From Sipunculus nudus (taxonomy: Eukaryota > Annelida > Sipuncula > Golfingiida > Sipunculidae), in assembly GCA_026874595.1 (NCBI GenBank), contig CM049320.1:48372714-48436713 (forward strand): DNA of 64,000 nt, in the 5' to 3' direction. Shown one piece after another: positions 13,502 to 27,600 of this stretch. A model generated the notes under the pieces. That model ran no database searches. It was not told where the DNA came from and saw nothing but the letters and a program-made list of their open reading frames with translations. Position 1 is the stretch's first letter; each line of letters starts with the position of its first letter. The translations under genes were made by a program, and so were the position numbers.

Positions 13502-14903
13502 GTAAGTAATCCAAAGTTTAAAATTCACACTAGTTGCAAACTTTCACAATTTTTTAAAACTTTTAAAACTTTTTCTATGTTTTATTCAGTATTCCATGCT
13601 GTCTGGTATCAGAGAATTGGTAGATAACATTTTTTTTTCATCATGCTTGTGCATAAGAATTGTCCCATTTGTGACACTATCTGAGAAAAAAATATTTGAA
13701 AAAAAGCAAAATTTGCACTTATAAAGTTATATGTGTTTGTATTGTTTTTCTGGTGTAATAATTAATAAATGTGGAATTTTACATGGGAATGATGATGAAT
13801 ATTAGTTTGCTAATTGAACACCAGTCAGTTACTTATTTCTGTGGAATGGGTGGTAAAATAATTAAACACATCTATAGATTGGTGTCACTTTGCAGAGCTG
13901 ACCTCTCTCAGCTCTCCTTAGTAGTGTGTTTCCTGATTGTGTGACAGCTTCTCTGTCATTATAACAAAGTCATCATTAATTATAATTAAACATGCCTCAA
14001 GGACAGGTGTTTAGACATGTAACAAGTGCTGTGAAGGATCAGTGAACAAATGTAAATTAATTAATCACCATGGTAATGTAAATGGTAAGCTCAGTGGTGG
14101 CACAATTTAAGAAATAATTGAAAGAAGATTTTTAAAAATAATTCCTTGTCACATATGCCTTAAATATTTCTCAACATGAAGGCTTTTGACTGTAACAAGA
14201 CAGAATTTACCACCATCTTTTTGTGAAAAGACCTAATATAATAACCACATTCCATGATTGCACTGAGGTTTTCAGGTACATTAGATTGGACCACAGTGCC
14301 TATTACTGCTGTAGGTAGCTGTATTAATTTCTGAGGCAATAAAATACAAGTGATACAATAACCATCTGAATAAGACATGAACAGTGATTTCTCTGGGGTC
14401 CTGCATGTGAAAAAGAAGCCATGTATGGCATGTTAATTTGTTTGAATGTTTATGGCTCACGCTGCATTCCTTCACAGCTGGTTCAGACATGTATCTGCGT
14501 GTGAATGGGTTCACTCTCATACTCTGGAGACTAATTCATAGGAGTACAGTCAAAGTATCCCCCTGATAATAATCCCTGCTTTGAACCCCTGTAAAATAGA
14601 ATAATTAAGGTATTATATTTGACTAAGCCTGGCATATCTGGAAGAAATGTTAACATCACATATCAGCTAAGATTTAGTGATCATAATGAATATTTTAATA
14701 TCACATATCAGCTAAGATTTGGTGATCATATTGAATATGTGGAATAATGTTTATATTAGTTGTTTTTCAAGAAATATAAATATTTTATTTTCAGAGAATT
14801 TTTAAAATTAATTTTAATAACCCGACCTGGCTAAAGCTAATCTGTCAACTGTTATTAAAACTTTGTTGATAGAATAATACCAAAGGGTATTATTGATAGT
14901 ACT
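13502..14903. other. Intron start, single-copy AT-rich DNA
   Basis: AT-rich sequence follows the donor site. The only structure noticed is a two-copy 46-bp tandem duplication (38 bp similar) beginning TCACATATCAGCTAAGATTT at 14655 and 14701. No coding signal is recognised. Confidence 0.6.
14655..14738. repeat. Two-copy 46-bp direct repeat
   Basis: TCACATATCAGCTAAGATTT followed by A/G-GTGATCATA occurs at 14655 and again at 14701, with three or so substitutions. It looks like a nascent or decayed tandem repeat. Confidence 0.85.
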
Positions 14904-15350
14904 AACCCACAATGTATTGATAGAGCAAATACCACAATGTATTCATAGAAAGACACCACAATGTATTGAAAGAAAGAATACCACAGTTTATTGATAGAAA
15001 AACACCACAATGTATTGAAAAAACAAATACCACAATGTATTGATAGAAAAACACCACAATGTATTGAAAAAACAAATACCACAATGTATTGATAGAAAAA
15101 CACCACAATGTATTGATGGAACAAATACCACAATGTATTGAAAAAACAAATACCACAATGTATTGATAGAAAAACACCACAATGTATTAAAAGAAAGAAT
15201 ACCACAGTTTATTGATAGAAAAACACCACAATGTATTGAAAAAACAAATACCACAATGTATTGATAGAAAAACACCACAATGTATTGATGGAACAAATAC
15301 CACAATGTATTGATAGTAAAATTCCACAGTGTATCAATAGAACAAATAAT
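14904..15350. repeat. 24-25-bp minisatellite, about 18 copies
   Basis: The core ACCACAATGTATTGA repeats every 24 or 25 bp. Two alternating tails, TAGAAAAAC and AAAAAACAAAT, often pair to a 49-bp dimer. I counted 18 cores between 14906 and 15340, the outer ones diverged (CACAGTTTATTG, CACAGTGTATC). Several minus-strand frames stay open because the unit lacks stops, so those ORFs are repeat artefacts. Confidence 0.95.
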
Positions 15351-15560
15351 GATTATCAAAGGTGCTTTAAATTTTCTTGAAATATTTTGATAGACATTAA
15401 GTATCACTGTTGTAATGTTTTCCATGACAAAATATCATAACTGACCAGTTTACTGATGGCCTCCTTACCTTTTGTCATCATGAAAGAGAATAATAATGTT
15501 CATCCTTCTCAAAAGAAGGTTTCTTATCTGGAACCATTGTTTATGTAATTTTTAATGATA

Positions 15561-17158
15561 TTCACCTGGTCTTGTATTATAACTGATAAACACATCAGGA
15601 TCACCTGGTCTTGTATTATGACTGATAAACACATCAGGGTCACATGGTCTTGTATTATGACTGATAATCCATCAGGATCACCTGGTCTTGTATTATAACT
15701 GATAAACACATCATGATCACCTGGTCTTGTATTATGACTGATAAACACATCAGGATCACCTGGTCTTGTATTATAAATGATAAACACATCAGAATCACCT
15801 GGTCTTGTATTATAAATGATAAACACATCAGAATCACCTGGTCTTGTATTATAACTGATAAACATATCAGGATTACCTGGTCTTGTATTATGACTGATAA
15901 TCCATCAGGATCACCTGGTCTTGTATTGTGACTGATAATCCTTCAGGATCAACTGGTCTTGTATTATAACCGATAAACACATCAGGATCACCTGGTCTTG
16001 TATTATGACTGATAAACACATCAGGATCACCTGGTCTTGTATTATAACTGATAAACACATCAGGATCACCTGGTCTTGTATTATGACTGAAAATCCATCA
16101 GGATCACCTGGTCTTGTATTATAACTGATAAACACATCAGGATCACCTGGTCTTGTATTATGACTGATAAACACATCAGGATCACCTGGTCTTGTATTAT
16201 GACTGATAATCCATCAGGATCACCTGGTCTTGTATTATGACTGATAAACACATCAGGATCACCTGGTCTTGTATTATGACTGATAATCCATCAGGATCAC
16301 CTGGTCTTGTATTATGACTGATAATCCATCAGGATCACCTGGTCATGTATTATAACTGATAAACACATCAGGATCACTTGGTCTTGTATTATGACTGATA
16401 AACACATCAGGATCACCTGGTCTTGTATTATAACTGATAAACACATCAGGATCACCTGGTCTTGTATTATGACTGATAAACACATCAGGATCACTTGGTC
16501 TTGTATTATAAATGATAAACACATCAGGATCACCTGGTCTTGTATTATAACTGATAAACACATCAGGATCACCTGGTCTTGTATTATGACTGATAATCCA
16601 TCAGGATTACCTGGTCTTGTATTGTGACTGATAATCCTTCAGGATCACCTGGTCTTGTATTATAACTGATAAACACATCAGGATCACCTGGTCTTGTATT
16701 ATAACTGATAAACACATCAGGATCACCTGGTCTTGTATTATGACTGATAATCCATCAGGATCACCTGGTCTTGTATTATGACTGATAATCCATCAGGATC
16801 ACCTGGTCATGTATTATAACTGATAAACACATCAGGATCACCTGGTCTTGTATTATGACTGATAAACACATTAGGATCACCTGGTCTTGTATTATGACTA
16901 ATAAACACATCAGGATCACCTGGTCTTGTATTATGACTGATAAACACATCAGGATCACCTGGTCTTGTATTATGACTGATAAACACATCAGGATCACCTG
17001 GTCTTGTATTATGACTGATAATCCATCAGGATCACCTGGTCTTGTATTATGACTGATAATCCATCAGGATCACCTGGTCTTGTATTATGACTGATAAACA
17101 CATCAGGATCACCTGGTCTTGTATTATGACTGATAATCCATCATGATCACCTGGTTTT
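15561..17158. repeat. 39/38-bp minisatellite, about 41 copies
   Basis: The unit is GATCACCTGGTCTTGTATTA, then TGACTGATA, then either AACACATCAG (39 bp) or ATCCATCAG (38 bp). The two forms are interspersed. Rare markers recur at fixed distances: GGTCATGTAT at 16341 and 16805 (464 bp), and GTATTGTG at 15923 and 16619 (696 bp), showing block duplication. Because 39 is divisible by three, several frames on both strands stay open. They carry no known domain. Confidence 0.97.
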
Positions 17159-19989
17159 ATATATGTCTTAGCTTTCTCATTATATAAGTTTTAAGTTTAC
17201 TAGTATTAGAATCCTTCCATCACAAATTTATGAAGAGGATCTTTAAAACTTTCAACTATTTCTTCATAAATAATGGTATGTTGATACTTTGGGTTGTTAA
17301 CAAATATTCAGTGTAATGACAAAAAGGATCTGGAAGATGTTCCTGCTCCATTCTGGAAGATATGTTAAAGGTATAAAAAGAGGTTCTGTTAACAGATGGG
17401 AAAACTCATAATAAACCACAGTGCTCAAGAGGGCCTTCAGTGGATCTAAAGTTCTGTAAGACTCAGGGATTAGAAAAAGGGTTTCCAGGGAGATGTATAT
17501 TCTAAAGTATATGTCTGTCTGTATTATACTGGGACACTGGCCCTCTGGTCGCTACAAAACAAAATATATCAGGAACAAAAACAGTTTAGTGGAACTAAAT
17601 GGAATAAACTCTGCAGTTAAAAAAAATCAACAAACCAACAATAGATATCTGTAGTGTGGCTACCAGTCAGTCAGGAAAAAAAAGTTGATAAAAATGTGCA
17701 GAATGGTTAATATTGGTGATGTTGACAGGACTATGAGATCATATTTGGTTACATATGTTTTATGTATGTTTTTATGATACCTGGGTTTTGTAGTACTGCT
17801 GGCTGGCCTGCTCTCAGGTAGAGGCTGCTCAGCAGCATCAGCAGCAGTGGTTGAGGATGAGGACTGTGTACACCTGATGGCCCATGCCTCATTGTACAAC
17901 CAGACCTAATTGCAGCTTACAGCAGTGTGTCTAGACAGGCTGATAATTCACCCTGGACCTTTAATAATGTTGGCCGTGTGTGAACATGAGGACAAATTCC
18001 TGAACAGCCAGTTCCTGTCGCTTGATTCGGATTCATTTTCTGTGTGGTCAAGTGTTTTTTATGTCCTTGAGGAAAAAATCTTTTCTATAAAATATTTAAA
18101 TTATCTCAAGTAAGTAATTTAATTTTCCTCTCTTATTGTTTATTTTTCCCTTTCAGATTTCTAGAGCAGCTTCGTGATAATTGTTAACATACAATAACAT
18201 TTTATTGTTGACAGGCATGCACCTTTCTACGGCACAGTAGACTAAGTGAGTGTGACATGTAATAAATGCTTCCAGCTTACAGGAATTTCTCTTAAACAAA
18301 TTCACATCTGCTCAGTGATAGAGGTAGATTTTAGTTTTTGTTGTTTTAAGTTTTCTGTCCTGAAAAAAATGTAACTATCAGTATTGTAGTAAAACATAGA
18401 AAATGATTAAGCCAAAGGAAATTAATGTAGATTCAACTTCTATCAGCTTACCAATAAAACAGTTAAAGGGGCCGGGGAAACATTTAGATTTCACCTTGTA
18501 AGCTAGTTCTGCTGGTCTGTGACATACCTTGATGGATGTTTATCATTCCATTCAAACTTACTAGATGTAATCATTGCATATTTGAGACTAAATGCACAGT
18601 AAAACAGAACCTTATAGCCTTGTTGGATATTCACGCTATGTCTCTGAGACACTTGATGTAGACAGTCTGCTTAACACGGCAGTTATCACGACCATTGATC
18701 TGATCTAATGAATCTCACAATGTGCCAAGCAGGGACACTACTCAGGGTACTTATGTCTGTCCAGATAATGATTAAGTTGTAATTTATATGTATGTAACAA
18801 GTCAGTGTGTCTGGTTTACTTGTAAAGTGCTACTTTAGAAACCCAGTTTCAAATTTTATTTGATGGTTCCCAAGAATGATCAACATATATATTTTTCAAA
18901 CCATGCAAAGAATGGGCAGTATATCATACACATGATGCTTCACACATTGTGTTCTCTCCAGTGGTTACTCTTCATCATCAGTGTCACCTGAGCATGGTTT
19001 TCACACCTCAGAATTATTTAATTTCCGTTTTTCTCCATTTTGTGGAGAAGAGTAAGAAAAGCACCATGAGACAAACAGAATAACAATATTCTGATAAACC
19101 GTAAAAAAAATGGCATCAAAAGGCATCTCCATTTGTTATCAGTCTGTGTCAGACACTGGAGCTGGTCATCTTTTTGGCATTTTTTAAAGAAAAGAAAACA
19201 CGTTTTTCCTGTTTAAATCTTTGCTGTGAATGTGTCGTTTCCACACAGATGGCAGTTTTAGACAGGCCTGTGAAGCCATGCTGTGACCTGCCGGTTATAA
19301 AATCTCCTCTGCTGATTCTCCCGAGTACATTTTCACTGAGCGGAAAGTAGATCAGCAGCCTCTTTCCAACATGGATCCTGTCTGGCCTGTGTTGTTGCTT
19401 GGGTATTTCCCATCCCATAATTGTTCCCATGGGGTGTACCAGAGCTTCCAAGGAAAACACAGCCCAGTTGCTTTCTGGTGAAGTGTTGGTGGTGGCCACT
19501 ATTGGTTTATGTATGACAACAATGGCGGTGCTGCCTGACATGGGAGGTTTTACACCATTGAATAAAAAGTGGTCCCTGGCGCCATGGGATTCATCAAATA
19601 CAATTTGGTTCTATCTCCCAGTGCCCAGTGTTAAACACAACATGTTTTACTGGCTGACATGGAAAATTTTAAGCACAGCAAGAAACAACAATAAATCATT
19701 TAAAAAGAATATACTTTCTTCAGGAGTTAATCTAAAAACAAATTTTGCCCTTTTCCCCATTGTGTGTGACCTACAGGTCATCTGTCTGTGGAACTGTAGA
19801 AATGAGAACCCATGGAAGGAATTTCCATTTTAGGAATGTCTGAGATCCCAGTAGCTCATTTGATATAATTTCCTCCTGTTTCTTTCCAGCAGCTTTGGTG
19901 GAGTAAGGTTGGCTGTGAAAGCTCTCTGAACAGTGGACTGCACAAGAAACAAAACCTGTTGTTTCTGCTGCATTTTCTGGTTTCTTAAG

Positions 19990-20340
19990 TCCATGAATAT
20001 AAACACTTGTGTCCTTCATGTTTTTGATGGATTGTTATGTCCATATAAAAGTGTCTATTGTGTAAGTGTATTATTATGTTGTTCATTTAAAGACTGAGTC
20101 TGTGTTGCCATTGCATTGTTTTTCTTATGTATAAAATACCTGGTATATCTGCTGCCACTGTTTGTTTCGTATAATTATGGCCATAAAAAACCTTGTATCC
20201 AGAATGTCATTAAACTGTATTTTTGTTTCCATATAAAACATGGTCTCCCTGTTGCTATTTTCATATAAATACTTGTGTCCACGATTAAATTAATTGCTGG
20301 TTTTGTTTGTCCATATAAAGCAATCTTTGCTGAAAGTACA
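19990..20340. repeat. Degenerate tandem repeat with CCATATAAA cores
   Basis: Variants of (T/G)CCATATAAA followed by CTTGTGTCC or similar text recur roughly every 60-70 bp (about 20040, 20230, 20265, 20312). Divergence is high, so unit boundaries are approximate. Confidence 0.5.
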
Positions 20341-20724
20341 ATTTGTTTAAAAAAAATTTGAAAATCATTCATTTACAGTAAGTATAAATAAGAAATCAGA
20401 TCACTTTATTGATACATAGTGAAATCATAATATTAGGTCACTTCTTTGTTTTAAATCAGTGGAATGAAATAAGGTAACTATTTTGTTATGTGTTTGAAAA
20501 TGATGCAATATATTTTTTAATGTAACATCCTTTAAAGGTTAATAAGTTTTAACATAGATCAATCACTCTTGTATTAAATTTGATCTTGAGTAGGTAGTTA
20601 TAAGAGAAGTAAAAAACACGGAGAATCAACATGAAATCAAATACTTATTAATTCAGTAAAATCCAGTGTCTCCCTCATTTCATGTTAATTCCCTGAAGGT
20701 TTAATATGATATGTGTGTGTATTG

Positions 20725-20751
20725 GAGAGAGAGAGAGAGAGAGAGAGAGAG
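20725..20751. repeat. (GA)13 microsatellite
   Basis: An uninterrupted GA dinucleotide run of about 27 bp, immediately preceded by a short GTGTGTGT tract. Confidence 0.97.
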
Positions 20752-21679
20752 CGATCCACGAACAAGGAAGGAACACTGCTCCTTGGTTTTCTTCCAATTC
20801 TAAGACCTGAGGCATATTTTGTCACCAGAATCATAAAAACTACAGAAATAGATCCAGGAGAAAACAGGGCATAGGGACTGAGACAGCAGTAGTCCACCCT
20901 CATCTTTTTAACAGTTTTCTTCCAGACTGTTCAATGCTTCCTTCAGTAAAAACAAAAGAGGTAACAAGTGAGTTATCATGGACAGTAGTGAGATGAGCTA
21001 AAACCTAATCCCTTTGGCAAGTTTTATTGCTGACGTTTTCTTTTATACCTGCCACAAGACTCAAAATATGTGTCCACTTGTTTTGCTTATGCTGATATTA
21101 ATGTTCATGTAAGCTCTCCTGCTTATTGTAAGCATACTTTATATCCTAGTTACATGGAATGCCATCTCTGTCATTTTTTTACACTGTAGCAACAGAAACA
21201 TTGACTTCAGTGTCACAAGGATAGAATAAGGAGGTCCCAGATTATCCCAGGAGTGACAGAATGTGCTGTTAATCACTGTGAGTGATGTGGATAATTAAGC
21301 GGAAGCTGTTACACTGTGCAGTATCAGAAATCATCCATCGTTAATATTCTCACTACAAGGAATTAGGGTTTTTACTCGACCAAAGCCCAAGTGAATGGGA
21401 AAATCCAGATGGTAGATTAGTCCAGCTCATCTCCAAACTGGTTCATTACTGATGGTAGTGATTTATCAGTCTTTCATATAGCAAAAAAAAAAACCCAGTT
21501 AAATTGTGCGTTTTTTAGATAATTAAGAAACTATTTTTCATTTCAGTGTATCCACATCAGTAAGAGAATTAAGTGTTACATTAATTGTGAATACTGTTTG
21601 TGAACCACTGTTTGATTATAACCTAGAGCTTGAGGTTCGGTTGTCTTGTGTTCCTATGATACTTTTTGCAATACATAGG

Positions 21680-24600
21680 TACTACATGACCAGGAACCAT
21701 GACAGGCTACCTGTAACAGTACGAGAGGAATAAAGATACACACATACTACATGGCCAGGAGCCATGACAGGCTACTTGTAACAGTAGGAGAGGAATAAAG
21801 ATACACACATACTACATGGCCAGGAGCCATGACAGGCAACCTGTAACAGTAGGAGAGTAATAAAGATACACACATACTACATGGCCAGGATCCATGACAG
21901 GCTACTTGTAACAGTAGGAGAGTAATAAAGATACACACATACTACATGGCCAGGAGCCATGACAGGCTACTTGTAACAGTAGGAGAGGAATAAAGATACA
22001 CACATACTACATGGCCAGGAGCCATGAGAGGCTACCTGTAACAGTAGGAGAGGAATAAAGATACACACATACTACATGACCAAGAGCCATGACAGGCTGC
22101 TTATAACAGTAGGAGAGGAATAAAAATACACACATACTACATGACCAGGAGCCATGACAGGCTGCTTATAACAGTAGGGGAGGAATAAAGATACACATAT
22201 ACTACATGACCAGGAGCCATGACAGGCTACCTGTAACAGTAGGAGAGGAATAAAGATACACACATACTACATGACCAGGAGCCATGACAGGCTACCTGTT
22301 ACAGTAGGAGAGTAATAAAGATACACACATTCTACATGACCAGGAGCCATGACAGGCTGCTTATAACAGTAGGGGAGGAATAAAGATACACATATACTAC
22401 ATGACCAGGAGCCATGACAGGCTACCTGTAACAGTAGGAGAGGAATAAAGATACACACATACTACATGACCAGGAGCCATGACAGGCTACCTGTAACAGT
22501 AGGAGAGTAATAAAGATACACACATTCTACATGACCAGGAGCCATGAGAGGCTACCTGTAACAGTAGGAGAGTAATAAAGATACACACTTACTACATGGC
22601 CAGGAGCCATGAGAGGCTACCTGTAACAGTAGGAGAGGAATAAAGATACACACATACTACATGACCAGGAGCCATGACAGGCTACCTGTAACAGTAGGAG
22701 AGGAATAAAGATACACACATACTACATGACCAGGAGCCATGACAGGCTACTTGTAACAGTAGGAGAGGAATAAAGATACACACATACTACATGGCCAGGA
22801 GCCATGACAGGCTACTTGTAACAGTAGGAGAGTAATAAAGATACACACATACTACATGACCAGGAGCCATGACAGGCTACTTGTAACAGTAGGAGAGTAA
22901 TAAAGATACACACATACTACATGACCAGGAGCCATGACAGGCTACCTGTAACAGTAGGAGAGGAATAAAGATACACACATACTACATGACCAGGAGCCAT
23001 GACAGGCTACTTGTAACAGTAGGAGAGGAATAAAGATACACACATACTACATGGCCAGGAGCCATGACAGGCTACTTGTAACAGTAGGAGAGTAATAAAG
23101 ATACACACATACTACATGACCAGGAGCCATGACAGGCTACTTGTAACAGTAGGAGAGTAATAAAGATACACACATACTACATGGCCAGGTGCCATGACAG
23201 GCTACTTGTAACAGTAGGAGAGTAATAAAGATACACACATACTACATGGCCAGGAGCCATGACAGGCTACTTGTAACAGTAGGAGAGGAATAAAGATACA
23301 CACATACTACATGGCCAGGAGCCATGACAGGTTACTTGTAACAGTAGGAGAGTAATAAAGATACACACATACTACATGGCCAGGAGCCATGACAGGCTGC
23401 TTATAACAGTAGGGGAGGAATAAAGATACACAGATACTACATGACCAGGAGCCATGACAGGCTACCTGTAACAGTAGGAGAGATAAGATACACACATACT
23501 ACATGACCAGGAGCCATGACAGGCTACCTGTAACAGTAGGAGAGTAATAAAGATACACACATACTACATGGCCAGGAGCCATGACAGGCTACTTGTAACA
23601 GTAGGAGAGGAATAAAGATACACACATACTACATGACCAGGTGCCATGACAGGCTACTTGTAACAGTAGGAGAGTAATAAAGATACACACATACTACATG
23701 GCCAGGATCCATGACAGGCTACTTGTAACAGTAGGAGAGGAATAAAGATACAAACATACTACATGGCCAGGAGCCATGACAGGCTACTTGTAACAGTAGG
23801 AGAGGAATAAAGATACACACATACTACATGACCAGGAGCCATGACAGGCTACTTGTAACAGTAGGAGAGTAATAAAGATACACATATACTACATGGCCAG
23901 GAGCCATGACAGGCTACCTGTTACAGTAGGAGAGTAATAAAGATACACACATACTACATGACCAGGAGCCATGACAGGCTACCTGTAACAGTAGGAGGGA
24001 ATAAAGATACATACATACTACATGACCAGGTGCCATGACAGGCTACTTGTAACAGTAGGAGAGGAATAAAGATACACACATACTACATGGCCAGGAGCCA
24101 TGACAGGCTACTTGTAACAGTAGGAGAGGAATAAAGATACACACATACTACATGGCCAGGAGCCATGACCGGCTACTTGTAACAGTAGGAGAGTAATAAA
24201 GATACACACATACTACATGGCCAGGAGCCATGACAGGCTACCTGTAACAGTAGGAGAGGAATAAAGATACACACATACTACATGGCCAGGAGCCATGACA
24301 GGCTACTTGTAACAGTAGGAGAGGAATAAAGATACACACATACTACATGACCAGGAGCCATGACAGGCTACTTGTAACAGTAGGAGAGGAATAAAGATAC
24401 ACACATACTACATGGCCAGGAGCCATGACAGGCTACTTGTAACAATAGGAGAGGAATAAAGATACACACATACTACATGGCCAGGAGCCATGACCCGCTA
24501 CTTGTAACAGTAGGAGAATAATAAAGATACACACATACTACATGGCCAGGAGCCATGACAGGCTACCTGTAACAGTAGGAGAGTTATAAAGATACACACA

Positions 24601-27600
24601 TACTACATCGCCAGGAGCCATGACAGGCTACTTGTAACAGTAGGAGAGGAATAAAGATACACACATACTACATGACCAGGAGCCATGACAGGCTACCTGT
24701 AACAGTAGGAGAGGAATAAAAGATACACACATACTACATCGCCAGGAGCCATGACAGGCTACTTGTAACAGTAGGAGAGTAATAAAGATACACACATACT
24801 ACATCACCAGGAGCCATGACAGGCTACCTGTAACAGTAGGAGGGAATAAAGATACACATATACTACATGGCCAGGAGCCATGACAGGCTACCTGTAACAG
24901 TAGGAGAGTAATAAAAGATACACACATACTACATGACCAGGAGCCATGACAGGCTACCTGTAACAGTAGGAGAGTAATAAAGATACACACATACTACATC
25001 GCCAGGAGCCATGACAGGCTACCTGTAACAGTAGGAGAGGAATAAAAGATACACACATACTACATGACCAGGAGCCATGACAGGCTACCTGTAACAGTAG
25101 GAGAGTAATAAAGATACACACATACTACATCGCCAGGAGCCATGACAGGCTACCTGTAACAGTAGGAGAGTAATAAAGATACACACATACTACATCGCCA
25201 GGAGCCATGACAGGCTACCTGTAACAGTAGGAGAGTAATAAAGATACACACATACTACATCGCCAGGAGCCATGACAGGCTACCTGTAACAGTAGGAGAG
25301 GAATAAAGATACACACATACTACATCGCCAGGAGCCATGACCAGCTACTTATAACAGTAGGAGAGGAATAAAGATACACACATACTACATCGCCAGGAGC
25401 CATGACAGGCTACCTGTAACAGTAGGAGAGGAATAAAAGATACACACATACTACATGGCCAGGAGCCATGACAGGCTACTTGTAACAGTAGGAGAGGAAT
25501 AAAGATACACACATACTACATGACCAGGAGCCATGACAGGTTACTTGTAACAGTAGGAGAGTAATAAAGATACACATATACTACATGGCCAGGAGCCATG
25601 ACAGGCTACCTGTTACAGTAGGAGAGTAATAAAGATACACACATACTACATGACCAGGAGCCATGACAGGCTACCTGTAACAGTAGGAGGGAATAAAGAT
25701 ACATACATACTACATGACCAGGTGCCATGACAGGCTACTTGTAACAGTAGGAGAGGAATAAAGATACACACATACTACATGGCCAGGAGCCATGACCAGC
25801 TACTTGTAACAGTAGGAGAGGAATAAAGATACACACATACTACATGGCCAGGAGCCATGACCGGCTACTTGTAACAGTAGGAGAGTAATAAAGATACACA
25901 CATACTACATGGCCAGGAGCCATGACAGGCTACCTGTAACAGTAGGAGAGGAATAAAGATACACACATACTACATGGCCAGGAGCCATGACAGGCTACTT
26001 GTAACAGTAGGAGAGGAATAAAGATACACACATACTACATGACCAGGAGCCATGACAGGCTACTTGTAACAGTAGGAGAGGAATAAAGATACACACATAC
26101 TACATGGCCAGGAGCCATGACAGGCTACTTGTAACAATAGGAGAGGAATAAAGATACACACATACTACATGGCCAGGAGCCATGACCCGCTACTTGTAAC
26201 AGTAGGAGAGTAATAAAGATACACACATACTACATGGCCAGGAGCCATGACAGGCTACCTGTAACAGTAGGAGAGTTATAAAGATACACACATACTACAT
26301 CGCCAGGAGCCATGACAGGCTACTTGTAACAGTAGGAGAGGAATAAAGATACACACATACTACATGACCAGGAGCCATGACAGGCTACCTGTAACAGTAG
26401 GAGAGGAATAAAAGATACACACATACTACATCGCCAGGAGCCATGACAGGCTACTTGTAACAGTAGGAGAGTAATAAAGATACACACATACTACATCACC
26501 AGGAGCCATGACAGGCTACCTGTAACAGTAGGAGGGAATAAAGATACACATATACTACATGGCCAGGAGCCATGACAGGCTACCTGTAACAGTAGGAGAG
26601 TAATAAAAGATACACACATACTACATGACCAGGAGCCATGACAGGCTACCTGTAACAGTAGGAGAGTAATAAAGATACACACATACTACATCGCCAGGAG
26701 CCATGACAGGCTACCTGTAACAGTAGGAGAGGAATAAAAGATACACACATACTACATGACCAGGAGCCATGACAGGCTACCTGTAACAGTAGGAGAGTAA
26801 TAAAGATACACACATACTACATCGCCAGGAGCCATGACAGGCTACCTGTAACAGTAGGAGAGTAATAAAGATACACACATACTACATCGCCAGGAGCCAT
26901 GACAGGCTACCTGTAACAGTAGGAGAGTAATAAAGATACACACATACTACATCGCCAGGAGCCATGACAGGCTACTTGTAACAGTAGGAGAGGAATAAAA
27001 GATACACACATACTACATCGCCAGGAGCCATGACAGGCTACCTGTAACAGTAGGAGAGTAATAAAGATACACACATACTACATGGCCAGGAGCCATGACA
27101 GGCTACCTGTAACAGTAGGAGAGGAATAAAAGATACACACATACTACATGACCAGGAGCCATGACAGGCTACCTGTAACAGTAGGAGAGTAATAAAAGAT
27201 ACACACATACTACATGACCAGGAGCCATGACAGGCTACTTGTAACAGTAGGAGAGGAATAAAGATACACACATACTACATGACCAGGAGCCATGACAGGC
27301 TACCTGTAACAGTAGGAGAGGAATAAAAGATACACACATACTACATGACCAGGAGCCATGACAGGCTACCTGTAACAGTAGGAGAGTAATAAAGATACAC
27401 ACATACTACATCGCCAGGAGCCATGACAGGCTACCTGTAACAGTAGGAGAGGAATAAAGATACACACATACTACATCGCCAGGAGCCATGACCAGCTACT
27501 TATAACAGTAGGAGAGGAATAAAGATACACACATACTACATCGCCAGGAGCCATGACAGGCTACTTGTAACAGTAGGAGAGTAATAAAGATACACACATA

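Larger units (their letters stand above)
17159..21679. other. Intronic single-copy DNA
   Basis: AT-rich intron sequence without a recognisable gene. It includes a (GA)n microsatellite at 20725-20751 and a decayed repeat around 19990-20340 in which CCATATAAA-type cores recur at about 65-bp spacing. The frame at 17910-18113 ends at a GTAAGT, but it matches nothing I know. Confidence 0.55.

Noticed and set aside
14855-15425. Membrane-protein-like ORFs rich in Phe, Val and Tyr
   Set aside because: All overlap the 24-25-bp array in three minus-strand frames, and the hydrophobicity comes from its AT-rich unit.
17910-18113. Possible small exon ending at a GTAAGT donor-like site
   Set aside because: The predicted peptide matches no agrin module, lacks the cysteine pattern and phase, and has no clear upstream acceptor at a matching position.
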